This document shows positions 35,366-43,416 of a DNA stretch of 64,000 nucleotides, piece by piece. Location: positions 109,772 through 173,771 of the forward strand of contig NZ_LMCY01000019.1 of assembly GCF_001425685.1 (NCBI RefSeq), in the 5' to 3' direction. A program made the translations under genes and the position numbers. Every line of letters starts with the position of its first letter. Position 1 is the first letter of the stretch. The DNA is from Massilia sp. Root335. GTDB taxonomy: Bacteria > Pseudomonadota > Gammaproteobacteria > Burkholderiales > Burkholderiaceae_D. The notes under the pieces were generated by a model that was not told where the DNA came from, searched no databases, and saw only the letters and a list, made by a program, of their open reading frames with translations.

Positions 35366-35989
35366 ATGACGAATCTCCCATCACCGCCGCGGCGCGCCAC
35401 CTGCGCCGCCTGCCTGCGCGCGCAGAGCGCCTGCATCTGCCACTGGGTGCGGCCGCTGTCCAGCCGCGCCGACCTGTTGATCCTGCAACACCCGCTCGAG
35501 GTGCGCAACGCCAAGAACAGCGCGCGCCTGCTGCACCTGTGCCTGGGCGGCAGCCGGCTCGACGTGGGCGAGGCGTTCGATGCTGCGGTGCTGCACGCGC
35601 TGCTGCACGAGGGCGGGCGCGTGCCGTTGCTGCTGTATCCGGAGACGCCGGGCGAGGCGACCGCACCCGTGCCCGATCCTGGATTGATGGCGCAGCCGGA
35701 GCGCCTGCGCCTCGTCGTGCTGGACGCCACCTGGCGCAAGAGCCGCAAGATGCTGTACCTGAATCCCGAGCTGCAGCGCCTGCCGCGCGTCGCCCTGCAC
35801 GACGTGCCCGCGTCGGCTTATCGGATTCGCAAGGCGCACGCGGCGCACCAGCTGTCGACGCTGGAAGCGGCCGCGCTGGCGCTGGCCCAACTGGAGGGCG
35901 ACGCCGCCGCATACCGGCCCCTGCTGCAGGCATTTGACGGTTTTGTGCAACAACAAGCCGCTCTTTTTTCGCGCTTGAACCCTTCCTGA
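35366..35989 (+). CDS. DTW-domain protein, tRNA-uridine aminocarboxypropyltransferase-like
   Basis: The 207-residue protein has the zinc-binding start CAACLRAQSACICHW, the SPOUT-like core (LLILQHPLEVRNAKNSARLL) and the motif DATWRKSRKM, which corresponds to the DTW signature. It ends with STLEAAALALAQLEG. Family members TapT/YfiP modify uridine 47 of tRNAs with an aminocarboxypropyl group from SAM. The start ATG 35366 lies about 58 bp after the FMN reductase. Confidence 0.88.
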   Translation: MTNLPSPPRRATCAACLRAQSACICHWVRPLSSRADLLILQHPLEVRNAKNSARLLHLCLGGSRLDVGEAFDAAVLHALLHEGGRVPLLLYPETPGEATAPVPDPGLMAQPERLRLVVLDATWRKSRKMLYLNPELQRLPRVALHDVPASAYRIRKAHAAHQLSTLEAAALALAQLEGDAAAYRPLLQAFDGFVQQQAALFSRLNPS

Positions 35990-36002
35990 GATCGGCGTAC
36001 TA

Positions 36003-36022
36003 TACTGTATAAACATACAGTA
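36003..36022. promoter_or_regulatory. LexA (SOS) box
   Basis: TACTGTATAAACATACAGTA contains the full CTGT-N8-ACAG operator, with extended arms that are perfectly symmetric (TACTGTAT/ATACAGTA). A TATACT at 36001-36006 overlaps it as a likely -10. It lies 15 bp before the start of the truncated radical SAM gene, so that gene was under SOS control. PA0069 of Pseudomonas aeruginosa, the family namesake, is known to me as LexA-regulated. Confidence 0.88.
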
Positions 36023-36037
36023 CTTAAGGAGCGCCGT

Positions 36038-36385
36038 GTGAATCGGGTCAAAGCAAACGCAAGTCGGGCGGTCAGCCAGGTGGTGTTGCCGTTCCCGCAA
36101 AAGTCCGCCGAAGTCGTGCCCATCAACGGGCCCATGAAAGGCCGCGGCGCCGTCACCAACATCCAGGGCCGCTACGAAGTGAACGGGCGCGAGCGTTTCG
36201 ACGACGGCTGGACCGTGCCGGGCTCCGGGGACGAGGCGCCGGCGCCCCTCAAGACGATCGTCACGGACGAGATCGCGAAATCCATCCTCAGCCGCAACAC
36301 GTCGCCGGACATCCCGTTCAGCGTCTCGCTGAATCCGTACCGCGGCTGCGAGCACGTTATCCGTAAAGTAACGATGTGTGACTAG
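36038..36385 (+). pseudogene. Truncated PA0069-family radical SAM gene, interrupted by element
   Basis: The GTG at 36038 has AAGGAG upstream. The first 106 codons match the PA0069-family radical SAM N-terminus: MKGRGAVTNIQGRYEVNG, DDGWT, PLKTIVTDEIAKSILSRN, SPDIPFSVSLNPYRGCEH. The next residues should be the CxxxCxxC iron-sulfur motif (GCIYCYARP). Instead the frame continues as VIRKVTMCD and stops, so homology ends at about 36356. The rest of the gene is not in the window. The missing cluster motif means this fragment cannot be active. Confidence 0.9.
36358..36384 (+). repeat. Left-end repeat, copy 1 (recombinase-site candidate)
   Basis: The form is TTATCCG, ten bases, then TGTGTGACTA. It begins one or two bases inside the junction with the radical SAM gene. 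Identity with copy 2 is complete in both blocks and the spacing is the same. Confidence 0.7.
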
Positions 36386-36411
36386 TTTTGCTTTTGTGCC
36401 AACTTGGTGTA

Positions 36412-36438
36412 TTATCCGGAGGAAACAGTGTGTGACTA
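36412..36438 (+). repeat. Left-end repeat, copy 2
   Basis: This is the same TTATCCG-N10-TGTGTGACTA arrangement, 54 bp to the right of copy 1. The middle, GAGGAAAC, reappears beside a related GTGTATCAGACTAG at 43404-43424, past the last recombinase gene. This suggests a partner site at the other end of the element. Confidence 0.65.
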
Positions 36439-36453
36439 CCTTCGGAGCAAGTC

Positions 36454-38613
36454 TTGGCAAGAACGAAAAGTGAGACCCCTTTCTCAAAAAAGCGTGTCAG
36501 ATCAGCCGGCAAAACGGAAGTTCCATCGGCCCCTGTGTTTGCCAACGATGAAGCAAGTTTGCTGCATCGAGCAGAAGAGCGTGCACACCTCAACTTGGAC
36601 TCTGTTGTTCTCGACGTCCGCAATGTAACTGCTTCGCCTTCCAAACCGTTCAATCGCTCCTTTGTAGGGCTAATAACTGCCTTTCCACATCATGAAGTTT
36701 TGATCAAACAACTTCTTGCAGGTGCGGATTTGGACGTTGGAAGCCGCAATGTCTCTTTTCAAACACACCAAGATTGCTACTACGGGATCGAAGAATTCAT
36801 CGCCTCCGTAAATTCAGAGAACTTATTTCAAGGTAAACCAATAACTTGCATTGCAGATATTGATTATCAAACAACGAGAAATTTTTCCGCATTTCTTCTG
36901 CAAAATTGGCCAGGACGTACCTGTAATCGAAAGCGTTACGGGCGCGTCAAAGCACTCGTGCAAAAATTGCACGACCGCTATAAAGACAATCCAAAAATTG
37001 GTGAAAATATTTCATGGGCAATTGGCCCGGGAAGTATAGAAACGCCAAGCGAAAGTTATCCAGACCATGTTTTCAATCAGTTAGTTGAATCGAGCCTTAC
37101 TCACATAAAATTTATTATGCAGATGATGCAGCGTTACCAACAAACGTTGCAGGAATACAAAGGACGCGTCGTTGACTTTAAATACACTGTAAATTCGTTG
37201 GGGCAAATCAATGATTTGCCACCTGAGGAAAACCTAAAGTACGTTTCAGCACTTACGGCTAATGCCGTGCCAAATTGGCCGCTAAAGGTAAGTCTGGAGG
37301 AGGCAAACGATCAATTTTCTATGGAATGGTATAAAAGACAATTCCGAGGAAATCCTGATCGTCATGTTTGTCGTGCATTGCGACATGTGCGAGTTGAGCG
37401 CTCTATCAAACATTACAGCTCCGAAGAGGAAAGAACTATCGAACTGCATGTCGGGCAGATGGCTTACTTTTGCCAGTTCTTCTTTACAACTAGAACACTT
37501 TATCCTTTTGTTCTCTTCGTTCAGTTGAACACAGGATGGAATCTTGAGGCGGTGCTCGGTTTGTCTGACGACCTAGATTCCCACATTGGTGAAGATTTAA
37601 TCGATCCGGATCAATACGCATTAATCTATGGTTCAAAATGGCGGACCGATGATGTGTTGGTCGCTCGAAGTAATAAACGAGACCCTTATTCGGTATTTAA
37701 CATCCTGAGATTTGTCCAAAGTGTTATTGCGCCATTTAAAGGCACGGTTCAATACAGACAGGGGGTCCTGTGGCAGGCGATTATAAGCAAAAACCTTTGG
37801 TTGAGATGGGGGCTAATTGTAGCAGAGCTTAAATTGCAAAATGTTGCGACTGAGTCTGTCAATTTTTTACTTGAACACGGTATCAAAATTGATAACACGG
37901 CGATGAAGCCTGGTGTTGAGTCTAGGCGGCTTCGAACTACTTGGGAAACGAAGCGAAAAGAGCAAGGGTTGCCCATCGAAACCATCTCAGAAATGATGAG
38001 CCATAGCGATCTCGATACGACCGCTATAAACTACGATAATGATGCCGGGTCTACAAACCTTCGTAACAAAAAACTGCGAAAACTCCAAGCCGATTGGGAA
38101 AACGATTTTCGTAATTACGAAGCGCGGCTTTCAATGTCCACCACAATGACTGAATTGCGCGCTGCAATCGCTGATGGGAACAAGCGAAGCGTTATTGATA
38201 AGGTAAGTAAAGAGATCGGCGGCCAGACTGAAGAGTCTATTGTTAACCTTCTTTCTCCAGAAGGACAGACGTATATATCCGCTTGCCTTGATGCTACGAA
38301 GCCGACTTGGCCAGATTTCGCGCGATTTGTAAGCGAGGGGAGTAGGTGTGCCTTTTTTAACCGATGCTGTCTCTGTCGGCAAGCTGTTATATTCAAGGAA
38401 GCGCTACCTTACATTGCACGACGAATTACTGATATCGAAAGTCTAAAGGGACGGCTGGCAACAATAGAATGGGCTAGCAATTACGCTGATGAACTAGAAG
38501 GCTGGGAAGATATTTTAGATCGTTGGGAGCCGATTGCCGATGTTGAGACAGCAAAAGAACTATCGGTCAGGCCGGAGTTCGCGCTGCCGTTAACGATGCG
38601 AGGAGCGTCATGA
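36454..38613 (+). CDS. Large tyrosine-recombinase-like protein 1
   Basis: The TTG at 36454 has GGAG 6 bp upstream; no better in-frame start exists before the conserved part. The 719-residue protein has an N-terminal helical domain and a C-terminal catalytic-like region. MMSHSDLDTTAINYDND near residue 514 matches the end of tyrosine recombinases (His, then the Tyr nucleophile). The Arg/Lys/HxxR motifs are hard to pick out, so the site may be degenerate or strongly diverged. A late Cys-rich patch (CAFFNRCCLCRQ) may bind zinc. It probably acts with the next two recombinases in integration of the element. Confidence 0.82.
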   Translation: MARTKSETPFSKKRVRSAGKTEVPSAPVFANDEASLLHRAEERAHLNLDSVVLDVRNVTASPSKPFNRSFVGLITAFPHHEVLIKQLLAGADLDVGSRNVSFQTHQDCYYGIEEFIASVNSENLFQGKPITCIADIDYQTTRNFSAFLLQNWPGRTCNRKRYGRVKALVQKLHDRYKDNPKIGENISWAIGPGSIETPSESYPDHVFNQLVESSLTHIKFIMQMMQRYQQTLQEYKGRVVDFKYTVNSLGQINDLPPEENLKYVSALTANAVPNWPLKVSLEEANDQFSMEWYKRQFRGNPDRHVCRALRHVRVERSIKHYSSEEERTIELHVGQMAYFCQFFFTTRTLYPFVLFVQLNTGWNLEAVLGLSDDLDSHIGEDLIDPDQYALIYGSKWRTDDVLVARSNKRDPYSVFNILRFVQSVIAPFKGTVQYRQGVLWQAIISKNLWLRWGLIVAELKLQNVATESVNFLLEHGIKIDNTAMKPGVESRRLRTTWETKRKEQGLPIETISEMMSHSDLDTTAINYDNDAGSTNLRNKKLRKLQADWENDFRNYEARLSMSTTMTELRAAIADGNKRSVIDKVSKEIGGQTEESIVNLLSPEGQTYISACLDATKPTWPDFARFVSEGSRCAFFNRCCLCRQAVIFKEALPYIARRITDIESLKGRLATIEWASNYADELEGWEDILDRWEPIADVETAKELSVRPEFALPLTMRGAS

Positions 38614-40733
38614 ATCCAAATATTTCTCCTTTGAAGAGCCGACTGTTAGAGGCGCTTAAAGAAATTTCTGATCAGTCTGCATTAGATGACGCTAAAGAAG
38701 ACGCCGAGATTGCTTCGGCAACAAATATAGCCGTCGATGTTGCCGATAACGATGCAGAGCTGGATCATGAATTGGCGCCCGTTCTTTCGCTGAGAGCGCT
38801 TCCCGTATTGGAGTGGGAATTTATAACATTAAGCCAAAAGAGCAAATTTGGTGACGCCCTCTGGGACTTTTCAGAATATCCCCATGTGGCAAAGAGGCAG
38901 GTTCGCATAAATTGGGTTTATACGAGTAAAGACGGAATTAATCTGGCTCATCCTCGCTGTAAGCACTGGGCCCGCATTATCAAAGCCTTATCATTTTATT
39001 CGATACCGCACTTTTCCGTGTCCAGTTACGTGCGCTCGTATGGTTCACTTGCTTCGAAAAATTCTAAGCTTCGTAAGTTGCTTGGCTTATTCAAGAAATA
39101 TAACTTGTATATGGGTGAGTTCGGACAACCAGGGTTCCGGACAATCAACGATTTGTCTTCTGCAACGATAGATGAGTTTATCAAAAGTCTAGACACTAGC
39201 AGCAAAAGATGGGAGACAGCACATGCTATCCAGTTTTGGCAAAGACTTTCTTTGGGTAATTTGCTGCCTGAAGAGTATTCAATCTGGGAGCAATTGATAA
39301 CAAAAAAAGAGGTGGGGCGGCTTCGTAAGGAGTTCGATGATAAGGCGCAACCATACGCTCCAATTGAATTGGACGACTATGCAAACATCATCGACCATTG
39401 TGTAAAAATGGTGGAAAACTATAGTGCAGATGTGCTATGGCTTTACGATACATATTATCCTACGATTGTCGGAGGCTTTGAATATCCTGAGCGGGGTAAC
39501 TTAAAAGTTGGTGGCGTGTCCAGCGGTTCGGAAGAAGGTGTAAATGCTTTCTTAAAATATCAGCCTGTCTCTTATAACGGCGCTCCCTGGTGGTCTATCC
39601 GTGTAAAGGAACGGACTAGTGAACATAAAAAGCATGACAAGCCTTGGGGATATATTGATGTTGCAGACATCATTAGCGTAACTGCATCTTTGATTGACGC
39701 ATGCTGCGTAATTATTTTAGCAACGACAGGGATGCGTCGCTCAGAGGTGATCAATTTGCGTAGCGGATGCGTAACACAGGATGACGAAGGCCACTGGCTT
39801 CGTTACACAGTTTTCAAGACGTCCCGAGCCAGTCAAGGCGATAACAAACGCATACCTATTCCACAAATTACGGCCGATGCGATTGCAATTATGGAACGAT
39901 TGGGTCGCGAGGCGCGCATGTTCGGCAAAACCGATAGGCTTTTTGCGAGCATTAATAAAGGTCACTTTGGTCGGCCGACTCATGCAGCGTATCCGGAGCG
40001 CGCTGTTAAACGCGTGTCACTTGCGGTTGATGCTGACGAATCAATTCATCCTCATCGCTACCGTAAAACACTGGCAATGTATCTTGTTTACCAAGATCCT
40101 AGAAATATCGAGATCGTTAGACAATTATTTTCACATGCCAGTCTTAAAATGACTCTTCGGTATGTTATGTCGCTTCCAGGAATCGACGATGAGATCAAAA
40201 AGATTATTGTTCAGCAAAACGTCGACATTCTCGTTGAAGTTCTGAATGCTGCTCTGACTGGCCGTATTGGAGGCAAAGCAGGAAAGCGTTTGCAGAAAGC
40301 GGTCGAGGATAAACCGCAATTTGCTGCCCGATTGCAAGATAAAGGCAAAGAAACGCTTGTGCAATATATCGATTCTATGTTGGATCAAGGCATCAAAATA
40401 TTGCATAGGACAAATCTGGCCATTTGCTTAAAGACCCCGGGTTATCTTGAAAGTGCACCATGCGACGCAAAGAACGATGATCCAGCCACTAAACTCCATC
40501 CAAATTTGTTTGCCTGCGATCCATTTAATTGTCGCTTTGCAGCTTTTGTAGAGTCAAATACCCCTGCGATGCGTTCTGAAATCTTGTTTCACGACAAGCT
40601 CATACGCCATACCTATGCTAGCGATCGACAAAAAAAATTCTCGGAGCGACGTATTGCCGAAGTTACTAAACGCCTAGTCGAGATTGGACATGTCGGAACG
40701 TACGAGCTTCTCCAGGAAGTGAGTAATGGCTAA
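38610..40733 (+). CDS. Large tyrosine recombinase 2
   Basis: The ATG overlaps the previous stop by 4 bp. In this 707-residue protein the recombinase motifs are clear: ATTGMRRSEVINL (Arg, near 376), HPHRYRKTLAMYL (HxxR, near 480), LFSHASLKMTLRYV (His near 509 and Tyr near 517). The N-terminal 330 residues form a core-binding domain with an extra acidic start. The extended C-terminus (about 190 residues) contains AACD-type Cys (CDAKNDD, FACDPFNC) found in other large phage-integrase-like proteins. It is the most complete of the three recombinases. Confidence 0.88.
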   Translation: MNPNISPLKSRLLEALKEISDQSALDDAKEDAEIASATNIAVDVADNDAELDHELAPVLSLRALPVLEWEFITLSQKSKFGDALWDFSEYPHVAKRQVRINWVYTSKDGINLAHPRCKHWARIIKALSFYSIPHFSVSSYVRSYGSLASKNSKLRKLLGLFKKYNLYMGEFGQPGFRTINDLSSATIDEFIKSLDTSSKRWETAHAIQFWQRLSLGNLLPEEYSIWEQLITKKEVGRLRKEFDDKAQPYAPIELDDYANIIDHCVKMVENYSADVLWLYDTYYPTIVGGFEYPERGNLKVGGVSSGSEEGVNAFLKYQPVSYNGAPWWSIRVKERTSEHKKHDKPWGYIDVADIISVTASLIDACCVIILATTGMRRSEVINLRSGCVTQDDEGHWLRYTVFKTSRASQGDNKRIPIPQITADAIAIMERLGREARMFGKTDRLFASINKGHFGRPTHAAYPERAVKRVSLAVDADESIHPHRYRKTLAMYLVYQDPRNIEIVRQLFSHASLKMTLRYVMSLPGIDDEIKKIIVQQNVDILVEVLNAALTGRIGGKAGKRLQKAVEDKPQFAARLQDKGKETLVQYIDSMLDQGIKILHRTNLAICLKTPGYLESAPCDAKNDDPATKLHPNLFACDPFNCRFAAFVESNTPAMRSEILFHDKLIRHTYASDRQKKFSERRIAEVTKRLVEIGHVGTYELLQEVSNG

Positions 40734-41685
40734 ATCTGAAAACTTGGACAAGGCCTATATGGCTATCGGGTCGTTGCTTGCCAGCGGCGTAAGAAAACTT
40801 TCCGTCGAAAAGGTTAGGGTCGCTTCTGGCTTAGCTCGTCAAACATTTTATCAGGAAGACGAAGACTGGCTCGAGGTTCGAGCGGTTATCAACGGCAAGC
40901 CGTCCGATCGCGTCAAGCTCGTACAAGTCGAGATTAAAAAGAAATCTGAAACTGAACGACAACTTGACTCGCTTTTTGAGCGTATAGAGACCATGGAGCA
41001 GGAAGTCGCTCGTCTCGAAGGAACGGCGTCTCAAGTCTATAAGGAACTAATCGATGAGATCCAACGCTGGTTTTATAAAGCATCAGAGAATCCCAAAAGA
41101 AATGCTACAGCTGCTCGTCACATTGAAGAATTGAATAGTATGCGTCAAGAAATGGATCGCTTGACTGCTGAGAATAGGTTGCTTAGAGCGCGGGAAAGCG
41201 ATCAAGATACAGTAAAAATATTAAGCCATAAAAAAGTCATAGAATTGAAAACGCTTGCTGAGCCAGGCGACATATTTGATGACTTTTTGAAGCAATATAA
41301 ATCGATAGTTTCTACTCCGTCTATGGCTGCGTTGATACGCGGCGTTTATGTTCTTTGTGGGCTTCCTTGTTCAGGAAAAAGCAATTGGATAAAAGCTCAT
41401 AAGCCGCCATCGTCAGGCCTCCACATCTACGTCGATTCATGTGCTCATCAGACGCACATTCGGCGCTTCATTGCCAAGCAGGTCGCAGTATCCGATGTAG
41501 AAATTCACTGTGTTTGGCTGCGTAACGATAAGCAGGCTTGTTTGGAGCGTAGCGCAGCAGGTTATGCCGGCGCAGCAAAAATTATAAAGCAAGAGGAGAT
41601 AAATTTCATAGCTGAAAACTTTCAGGATCCGTCTTTGGCTGAGTTGTTTGATTCTGTGATTTTGGTTTCAAAAGATAATGGATAA
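40726..41685 (+). CDS. Helper protein: HTH, coiled coil and P-loop
   Basis: The 319-residue protein overlaps the upstream gene by 8 bp. Residues 1-50 look like a TetR/TnpC-type helix-turn-helix (KLSVEKVRVASGLARQTFY). Residues 75-165 are a coiled coil. From about 205 a P-loop domain begins with GLPCSGKS (residues 212-219, Lys218) and continues with HIYVDSCAHQ and IHCVWLRNDKQACLERS, like small AAA/kinase-type NTPases. The HTH-plus-coil part suggests a DNA-bridging accessory factor; the NTPase is an unusual addition. Confidence 0.8.
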   Translation: MAKSENLDKAYMAIGSLLASGVRKLSVEKVRVASGLARQTFYQEDEDWLEVRAVINGKPSDRVKLVQVEIKKKSETERQLDSLFERIETMEQEVARLEGTASQVYKELIDEIQRWFYKASENPKRNATAARHIEELNSMRQEMDRLTAENRLLRARESDQDTVKILSHKKVIELKTLAEPGDIFDDFLKQYKSIVSTPSMAALIRGVYVLCGLPCSGKSNWIKAHKPPSSGLHIYVDSCAHQTHIRRFIAKQVAVSDVEIHCVWLRNDKQACLERSAAGYAGAAKIIKQEEINFIAENFQDPSLAELFDSVILVSKDNG

Positions 41686-42055
41686 AAAGGATCGACTTAA
41701 AAAGTTCATTCGCGATAGAGATGAAAATCGCGATTGGATTAATTATATCTCGCGCGACGGCGTAAGCTTGATAAGGCAAAGGATTATAGAGGAGTGTGGC
41801 TTTTCAAGGTCATCGCTTTATCAAAACGAAACAGTGAAGAGCCAACTTTCATGTCTTGAGATCGAACTGCAAAGAAGGGGGATCCTAAAGGCTGAGAGGA
41901 ATAGCAATGGCTTTCAGCCTGAGAATGAGGTTGGCGTAGACGAGAAAATTCATGAACTGAATTCTCGTGTAGCTGCGATTCAGCTTAAGATCGAGGCCTT
42001 ATCAAGCTCGATTAATGACGCACGCGCCGCTGGCTTACGGTCGGGCGAAATTTAA
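41678..42055 (+). CDS. Small HTH/coiled-coil accessory protein
   Basis: The 125-residue protein overlaps the previous gene by 8 bp. It repeats in short form the N-terminal layout of its neighbour: ISRDGVSLIRQRIIEECGFSR with SSLYQNETVKSQ as a helix-turn-helix, then a C-terminal coil (INDARAAGL). It is likely a TnpC-like partner of the recombinases. No catalytic motif is visible. Confidence 0.72.
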   Translation: MDKKDRLKKFIRDRDENRDWINYISRDGVSLIRQRIIEECGFSRSSLYQNETVKSQLSCLEIELQRRGILKAERNSNGFQPENEVGVDEKIHELNSRVAAIQLKIEALSSSINDARAAGLRSGEI

Positions 42056-42056
42056 A

Positions 42057-43334
42057 ATGGCTCAACTACATTTCGCACACGGCGTCACCAGAGTATCTTC
42101 GGATAACCAAGCTGATACCACGATGCCCATTTTTTTGGACGACAACCACAGGGTCATCGAAGCGCCTTCATGGTGGATTGGCAAAATTGCACATAAAGCT
42201 TCTCGCTCTAATGATACGCTGCACAAGTATTCAAATATCATGCTTAGATATCTTCAATGGCTTGATGATAACGGATACGGTGCCAATGGATGGGCCATGG
42301 TTGATGAGAACATCTTTGAAAGCTTTATCGACAGTTTATGTGGGCCAGATGTGACCGGGCAATCGATTGTTTATTATTGCGCACGCATTAAATCATTTTA
42401 CAAGTGGGCTCAGTCTAATGGATATCGACATTTCTTTGATTTAAGTAGTGATATTGAAGAAAAGGTCGAAGTCGCGATGCGCGATCAGCTTATGCTTGCG
42501 CATGTAAAAGCTACTGTAACAGTAACGAAGGTCGGGATCGATAGTCCTACCGGAAAGACTGCTTTGCATGAAAGAGAAGTTGAGAGATTTGTGACGGAGC
42601 GAAATCACCACGTTGCTCTATCGCTTATGGATGATGTTGCTATTCAAATGATTGCAACAATTATTTGGATAACCGGCCTGCGGCCGCGAGATTTGTGGCA
42701 GCTTCCGTATCGCGGCAACAAAGAAAATGTTGAATTTGTTCCATACGATGTAGATATAATTCCTGCCGACCTCGGTGTTCAAAATATGAACTTTTGGTTT
42801 AGGTCCAAAGGGAAACATCGATCTATTGAGTTCCCAGGCGCACTTTGGAAAGTTATTTGTGAACGTTATATTCCGCTTAGACGTGAGCGAGCGGCACTGT
42901 ATATGGAAAAATACGGTGTTAGCCCACCAAACTCTGCCCTATTTCTAGCAGTAGATGGTGAACTCATCAATAGCGATAGACTTCGTTATGAATTTTCTAA
43001 GGTTTTGGTAAAATCGAGGTCAATGATAGAGCGCGGCTTAGATAGCGGCTTCACGGGAAAGAAATACAATGCAAGGATGCTTCGGCATTCATGCGCGACT
43101 TATTTTGTGTACGGGCATCTTAAGCAGAAGAGACTAATTGGAAAGCCGTACGTCTACGACCCAGTTATTGATGAAAAACTGCGCAGGATGCTCGGTCATG
43201 AAAGCGTTGAAACCACATATAAATATTACGTGCACTTGGTGAACCGCTTTCATAGTGATGATTTATTGAAAGACCTTAAGAGCTCGCATGTTAACGTTGC
43301 TTTGAATGCGTTACTTGATTCGCTAAGTTATTAA
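42057..43334 (+). CDS. Tyrosine recombinase 3
   Basis: ATG 42057 is preferred because it follows the upstream stop directly; an in-frame ATG at 42015 overlaps the previous gene and has no ribosome site. The 425-residue protein has an N-terminal SAM-like core-binding domain (NTLHKYSNIMLRYLQWLDDNG) and a catalytic domain: ITGLRPRDLW (Arg near 210), RMLRHSCATYF near 340 (Arg kept, first His of HxxR replaced by Arg), and MLGHESVETTYKYYVHL near 379-394 with His and Tyr. It is a smaller partner of the two upstream recombinases. Confidence 0.87.
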   Translation: MAQLHFAHGVTRVSSDNQADTTMPIFLDDNHRVIEAPSWWIGKIAHKASRSNDTLHKYSNIMLRYLQWLDDNGYGANGWAMVDENIFESFIDSLCGPDVTGQSIVYYCARIKSFYKWAQSNGYRHFFDLSSDIEEKVEVAMRDQLMLAHVKATVTVTKVGIDSPTGKTALHEREVERFVTERNHHVALSLMDDVAIQMIATIIWITGLRPRDLWQLPYRGNKENVEFVPYDVDIIPADLGVQNMNFWFRSKGKHRSIEFPGALWKVICERYIPLRRERAALYMEKYGVSPPNSALFLAVDGELINSDRLRYEFSKVLVKSRSMIERGLDSGFTGKKYNARMLRHSCATYFVYGHLKQKRLIGKPYVYDPVIDEKLRRMLGHESVETTYKYYVHLVNRFHSDDLLKDLKSSHVNVALNALLDSLSY

Positions 43335-43371
43335 TCCTTGGCGATTCTTATTCTCGAATATCGTGGCTTAC

Positions 43372-43384
43372 GTCGAGTTAACTT
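43372..43384 (+). repeat. 13-bp inverted repeat, left copy
   Basis: GTCGAGTTAACTT here is the exact reverse complement of 45027-45039. The pair flanks the nuclease gene and the kdpE fragment. Confidence 0.55.
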
Positions 43385-43416
43385 ATGAATTTTTTTTGGT
43401 CACGAGGAAACGTGTA

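Noticed and set aside
43315..43327. GATTCGCTAAG as a possible left end of the Tn3-family transposon
   Set aside because: It lies in the end of the third recombinase gene and lacks the GGGG and AAAATCG part of a Tn3-type repeat.
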